Below are positions 7,241 through 10,028 of a DNA stretch of 10,028 nt, in pieces (position 1 is the first letter of the stretch; every line of letters starts with the position of its first letter). A program made the translations under genes and the position numbers. Source of the stretch: an uncultured Candidatus Saccharibacteria bacterium (GTDB lineage: Bacteria > Patescibacteriota > Saccharimonadia > Saccharimonadales > Saccharimonadaceae); NCBI GenBank assembly GCA_947427985.1, contig CANEKB010000034.1:1-10028 (forward strand), read 5' to 3'. The notes under the pieces are model-generated. The model searched no databases. It saw only the letters and a program-made list of their open reading frames with translations, and had not been told where the DNA came from.

Positions 7241-7249
7241 ATGAAAAGA

Positions 7250-9634
7250 TTAGATATTCTTAGCTGCGCGGCGAGAGCGGCGATAGGTCGCGAGCCCAAC
7301 TCGAGCTCCAATCGTAATACTCTTCATGAGCCCAGTCAACGGTGAGCTAAGTTTTGGCTTGACGCGTGGTGGGCGATAATTAGCATAGTCGAAGGGAGTT
7401 GTTTCGTCGATAGAGCTGACGCCTGCCGACCAATGCGCCGATGGAGACATTTCGTCAATCGACCCGGAAGAAAAACTAGAATATTGATACAAAACCGGAG
7501 CCGGCTCGAGGTCGGTTAGCTCCGTAAGTAGGCGCGAGGCGATCTGATCAATCTCGGCCTGCTGGACGTTTTCACGACCAATGATTTCTTTTGCAAAAGA
7601 AAGTGTATTAAGGAGACCTTGGTAACTGGTGACTGTGTATTTTTGTGGGTCAAGTCGAGCAATTGCTGAAATTACCTCGCGAAGCATTGATAGATTTGGC
7701 TCAGGAGTAGCCGGAATAGCAGCCTGAACAGTTGAAGGTGTTGGAGCAGCTGGGGTAGCAGCGGGAGCGACAGGGGTGGCAGGCGTAGAGACTGGCATAG
7801 TTAACGTTGGTTTCGGGGCGACTGGGACTACAGCTGGAGTAGGTGTAAGGCTAGCGGATACAACAGGAGAAGATGTTGTAGGTGTCACTGACGTTGCTGT
7901 TGAGGTTAACGGCTGAAATGCGAGGTTTACGGCATTTTCTAGAGGGATAGAGGGAGCATCCAGGACTTTGGCGGTCTTCTTACTAAAGAGTCGCCGTGAC
8001 TTTTTGACAGGTCTTTCCCGATCGGAAGCCATTTCTTCAAGAACGGCTCCGTGGTAGAATAGTTCGTCTAGTTCTTCATCACTGAGAGACATATCGTCGC
8101 GCTCTTCTAGATTATCAAAGGCGGACAGTAGGTCGCCAGCCGCATCGCGGATATCAGCCAAGCTAGCACGGTTGCTACGCAAAACCCTTTTTGCCTGGCT
8201 AATTGCACGACGCATCGCCGAAAAACCGGCAGCGTAATCCGAAGAACGCAGCTTCTCTAAATCACCAATTGCATCAGCTAGCGCATTCCGAGCAGCCTCG
8301 CGTTCATCTGGCTCTAGAGCAGGCGGAGGCGTCGAGTCGACAGCGGTCGATGAATCCGACGTTGTCGGCATAGCTACGTCTGGCGGAGCAATAGCTGGTA
8401 TAGCAGGTGCAGCTGGAAGAGGCTCCTCAGGAATCGGAACGGGAGCAGTTGGCAGTTCCGGCAAAGGAAGCGGACGAGCCGCAAAAGAAGACTCTACACC
8501 CTGCAAAATCTGCGCAGAAGCATTAATTACCGTACGAATATCAGCCGGATAATCGCCGCGTGCGCCATGAAAATCGCTATCTTTGATAGAGAGTTTCTGG
8601 ATGCTAGATGCTACACCATCAATAATATACGAGTGTTCGCTAACGTAGGTGCCGCCGTCGATAGAAAGCTCCAGATTTGCCGCATCGTTTGGCTCGATTT
8701 GGAAAGTAGCGATATCGGCAGGGCCGTTCGAGACCACCTGAGTATGTTGACACTTGATCTGACCGGATTTTGCCCGAATACCGCTAGCCCCCCGCAGACA
8801 AACTGCACCAATTTCCCAAATGCCATAACCTAGCGCACTAAGAGCGGCTCCAGAATTCTCATCAACAATAATTCGTGCACCGCTTTTTACTGTAATAACT
8901 GGGAGATTACGTTGACGTGTGCCACGCACATCGGCGCTCAAACAAATACCATCACGAGCGATAATCTCTCCAGAAAAGTTGAGTTTTAGGCCATAGGCAG
9001 CCCCAAGGTTCGCCGCCACAAAAACTGCATACGAACTTGGCGAAAAGAGGCTAATCCCTTCGTCAATCGTAACAGTAGTATAAGACGGCATTTCCGTGCT
9101 AATTGCGCCAAAAATACGCAGAGCCACGCTGCGGTCACCCATAGCAAAGATCTTCCCCTTGCCGGTCAAGGTAACTTCGCCACTACGGATATCCAGTACG
9201 CGGGCTGCGGGAATGGTCTCGTCAGATATAATACTATGGCCGTTGAAATTAATCGCAACATCATAGTTAATTAGGATATTATCTGTAGCAACAATATCGT
9301 TACCTAAAGTAATTTGGACCTTTTTAGCCTTTAGGGCAGCAAGTAATTCTTGGTAGTTCTGGATTGAGTTGACATCAAAATCGTCGAGACGTTTCTTTGC
9401 AAGAGTAGGAACCAAAGCTGGTGCAGGGCGCAAGGTTGTTGGGAGCGGTGGAATCGGAGGAGCCGGGAGAGATGCAGACATGAAAAGCGGCCGTTCGACA
9501 GGCTCAGGTGTCGTCGGCTGAGATTTCTTCGACTTACGCGAACGTTTGGATTTTTTAGCAAGCTCCTTTTCCGATGCCTCAGTCAAGGAGGCGGCTAATT
9601 CCCTTTCTTCGCGAGTTTTCTGGCGCTTTCTCAT
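7250..9634 (-). CDS. Large beta-helix plus FIVAR-domain protein with proline-rich linkers; function unknown
   Basis: A 794-residue protein that I cannot name. Visible layout: a very basic N-terminus (1-40, runs of Lys/Arg, no signal peptide or membrane helix); a Pro-rich linker (41-80); a region of short beta-strand repeats (about 90-385; for example INFNGHSI, VTLTGKGKI, VTIDEGISLF, LSIDGGTY) that looks like a right-handed parallel beta-helix; a Pro/Ala linker (386-440); a helical FIVAR-like module (about 443-511); a charged stretch; a long Pro/Thr/Ala/Val linker (about 570-645); a second FIVAR-like module (about 648-711, LDPQKYTVTSYQGLL); and a tail with a repeated SIDE[MT][ST]P and a basic C-terminus YRRSRRAAKNI. 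FIVAR modules usually occur in surface or extracellular proteins, so the absence of a classical secretion signal is odd. A GAGGAG site 10 bases before ATG 9634 and a strong promoter support the start. It may be an adhesin-like or structural envelope protein; that is inference. Confidence 0.85.
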   Translation of the reverse strand: MRKRQKTREERELAASLTEASEKELAKKSKRSRKSKKSQPTTPEPVERPLFMSASLPAPPIPPLPTTLRPAPALVPTLAKKRLDDFDVNSIQNYQELLAALKAKKVQITLGNDIVATDNILINYDVAINFNGHSIISDETIPAARVLDIRSGEVTLTGKGKIFAMGDRSVALRIFGAISTEMPSYTTVTIDEGISLFSPSSYAVFVAANLGAAYGLKLNFSGEIIARDGICLSADVRGTRQRNLPVITVKSGARIIVDENSGAALSALGYGIWEIGAVCLRGASGIRAKSGQIKCQHTQVVSNGPADIATFQIEPNDAANLELSIDGGTYVSEHSYIIDGVASSIQKLSIKDSDFHGARGDYPADIRTVINASAQILQGVESSFAARPLPLPELPTAPVPIPEEPLPAAPAIPAIAPPDVAMPTTSDSSTAVDSTPPPALEPDEREAARNALADAIGDLEKLRSSDYAAGFSAMRRAISQAKRVLRSNRASLADIRDAAGDLLSAFDNLEERDDMSLSDEELDELFYHGAVLEEMASDRERPVKKSRRLFSKKTAKVLDAPSIPLENAVNLAFQPLTSTATSVTPTTSSPVVSASLTPTPAVVPVAPKPTLTMPVSTPATPVAPAATPAAPTPSTVQAAIPATPEPNLSMLREVISAIARLDPQKYTVTSYQGLLNTLSFAKEIIGRENVQQAEIDQIASRLLTELTDLEPAPVLYQYSSFSSGSIDEMSPSAHWSAGVSSIDETTPFDYANYRPPRVKPKLSSPLTGLMKSITIGARVGLATYRRSRRAAKNI

Positions 9635-9683
9635 GCCAAAATCTCTCCTCGGGGTCAGATCTTTTAAAGACCGCCCGAAATTA

Positions 9684-9695
9684 TGGTATAATACC
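9684..9695 (+). promoter_or_regulatory. Plus-strand extended -10-like box inside a palindrome
   Basis: TGG followed by TATAAT (9687-9692) matches an extended -10 on the plus strand; the -35 position (9664-9669, TTAAAG) matches poorly. The box is part of the dyad GGTATAATACC (9685-9695). It could drive a transcript starting near 9700 that crosses the folded element at 9761-9881 and ends at the terminator at 9912-9940. Alternatively, since it lies about 10 to 20 bases downstream of the predicted RNA start of the minus-strand gene, it could be an operator for that gene. Confidence 0.35.
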
Positions 9696-9709
9696 CACCT
9701 ATATCATAT

Positions 9710-9738
9710 ATATTAGCACAGATTTGCTTAAAAGTCAA
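9710..9738 (-). promoter_or_regulatory. Strong promoter for the 794-residue beta-helix/FIVAR gene
   Basis: Minus-strand -35 TTGACT (9733-9738), a 17-base spacer ending in TGC (extended -10), and -10 TAATAT (9710-9715). The predicted RNA start is near 9703, giving a leader of roughly 70 bases that contains the GGTATAATACC dyad and the GAGGAG ribosome-binding site. This is the best promoter match in the window. Confidence 0.65.
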
Positions 9739-9760
9739 TATATGAATCTGCTCTAACCCA

Positions 9761-9881
9761 CTAGCATAACTATCATTCCAACGAAGTTCGGGAGCGCTCT
9801 CCTCATTGCCGCACTCCGTGCGTCGAAATCGGACCCGCGCTCGCCGGGAAACAACTTCTTATAGAATGATAGTTATGCTAG
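9761..9881. repeat. Palindromic folded element with 18-base perfect inverted repeats
   Basis: CTAGCATAACTATCATTC (9761-9778) is the exact reverse complement of 9864-9881. Inside are nested stems: GAAGTT/AACTTC (9783-9788, 9853-9858), CGGGAGCGC against GCGCTC-G-CCG (9789-9797, 9837-9846), and a CGCAC/GTGCG triloop hairpin (9810-9822). The ends are AT-rich, while 9789-9848 is about 72% GC, unlike its surroundings. The 15-base inner part of each repeat is flanked by TA (9762-9763 and 9879-9880), which would fit a TA-targeting MITE-like insertion. It could instead be a structured non-coding RNA, since a -10-like box lies before it and a terminator after it on the plus strand. No tRNA, SRP RNA or RNase P signature was seen. 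Confidence 0.7.
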
Positions 9882-9911
9882 CACATCAACTCGTCGTATC
9901 TAGTAGCAAAA

Positions 9912-9940
9912 CAAAACTCCCCCAGATTGGGGGAGTTTTG
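9912..9940 (-). terminator. Intrinsic terminator (near-symmetrical, possibly bidirectional)
   Basis: A perfect 12-base-pair stem, CAAAACTCCCCC (9912-9923) with GGGGGAGTTTTG (9929-9940), and a 5-base loop. It begins about 34 bases after the stop of the minus-strand gene that enters from the right, and on that strand it continues as TTTTGTTTTG, a good U-tract. In the plus direction the stem ends in TTTT followed by GAGC, so it could also stop a plus-strand transcript across the folded element. Confidence 0.9.
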
Positions 9941-9974
9941 AGCTTCTCAAGAATAGCTAAATTCGATTAACGAA

Positions 9975-10028
9975 TTACGCTTCCTTGCTAGCACGGCGAG
10001 CATTGCGGTAAGCAACGACACCAGCACC
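9975..10028 (-). CDS. C-terminus of an unidentified protein (partial, runs off the window)
   Basis: Minus-strand reading frame entering from the right edge, ending with GAGVVAYRNARRASKEA and a TAA at 9975-9977. Only 17 residues are visible, so the family cannot be named. The Gly/Val-rich stretch followed by YRNARRASK looks like the end of a membrane helix with a positively charged cytosolic tail, and it resembles the last residues of the 794-residue protein next to it. The strong terminator a short distance downstream supports a genuine gene end here. Confidence 0.7.
   Translation of the reverse strand, partial: GAGVVAYRNARRASKEA

Noticed and set aside
7100..7345. Plus-strand frame with GGGAGG just before an ATG at 7241
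   Set aside because: The GGAGG abuts the ATG with no workable spacing, the peptide has no recognisable motif, and most of it overlaps the comEC leader or the end of the 794-residue gene.
7320..7350. SPLTG in the 794-residue protein as a sortase signal
   Set aside because: The first residue of LPxTG does not match, and no strong hydrophobic helix follows before the basic tail.
9574..9756. Small plus-strand frame across the upstream region of the 794-residue gene
   Set aside because: It overlaps the start of that gene and its promoter, has no ribosome-binding site, and its peptide is unremarkable.
9783..9858. tRNA or known housekeeping RNA inside the folded element
   Set aside because: The stems do not fit a cloverleaf, there is no proper T-arm (GTTCGAATC-like) and no SRP or RNase P consensus.
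9761..9881. Integron attC or Xer dif site
   Set aside because: The inverted ends contain ATAAC/GTTAT but not the RYYYAAC/GTTRRRY core boxes, and there is no 28-base dif-like arrangement or integrase nearby.
9875..9994. TGCTAGCAC occurring both at the end of the folded element and in the right-hand coding end
   Set aside because: Only nine bases are shared and the second copy is inside coding sequence; chance is a sufficient explanation.

Overview
The window reads as part of a small bacterial chromosome with tight gene packing, ordinary codon use (TGA acts as a stop) and moderate GC. The combination of an RNase Y, a TVP38/DedA-type membrane protein, a ComEC without its metallo-beta-lactamase domain, a TsaE-TsaB fusion, an ABC1-type kinase and a large FIVAR/beta-helix protein suggests Candidatus Saccharibacteria (TM7) or a related Patescibacteria/CPR lineage. 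That is an inference from gene content, not from a marker gene.

Layout. Bases 1-2289 hold a plus-strand operon: a divergent ABC1/UbiB-family kinase, a translationally coupled 65-residue two-helix membrane protein, and a Nudix hydrolase. Everything else reads on the minus strand. From right to left it is: the last 17 codons of an unidentified gene, a strong hairpin terminator, an intergenic region of about 340 bases, a 794-residue beta-helix/FIVAR protein, ComEC, TsaE-TsaB, RNase Y, and a TVP38/DedA-type membrane protein. The two gene sets converge so tightly at 2286-2289 that both stop codons lie inside one palindromic TTAA.

Functions. The minus-strand block mixes information processing (tRNA t6A37 synthesis by TsaE/TsaB, mRNA decay by RNase Y) with the envelope (ComEC DNA channel, TVP38/DedA protein, the large putative structural or adhesive protein). 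Promoter-like sequences mark three transcription units: before the 794-residue gene (TTGACT-17-TAATAT with an extended -10), before comEC (TTGCAA-18-TATAAT) and inside the end of comEC for tsaE-tsaB (TTATCA-17-TATAAT with an extended -10). The tsaE-tsaB promoter places the predicted RNA start on the ATG, so its mRNA may be leaderless.

The least explained item is a roughly 120-base, strongly folded palindromic element at 9761-9881. It has 18-base perfect inverted repeats, AT-rich ends and a core of about 72% GC, and sits between a plus-strand -10-like box and the terminator. It could be a non-coding RNA or a dispersed mobile palindrome. The two proteins on either side of it end in a similar basic motif (YR..RRA.K), which also deserves attention.
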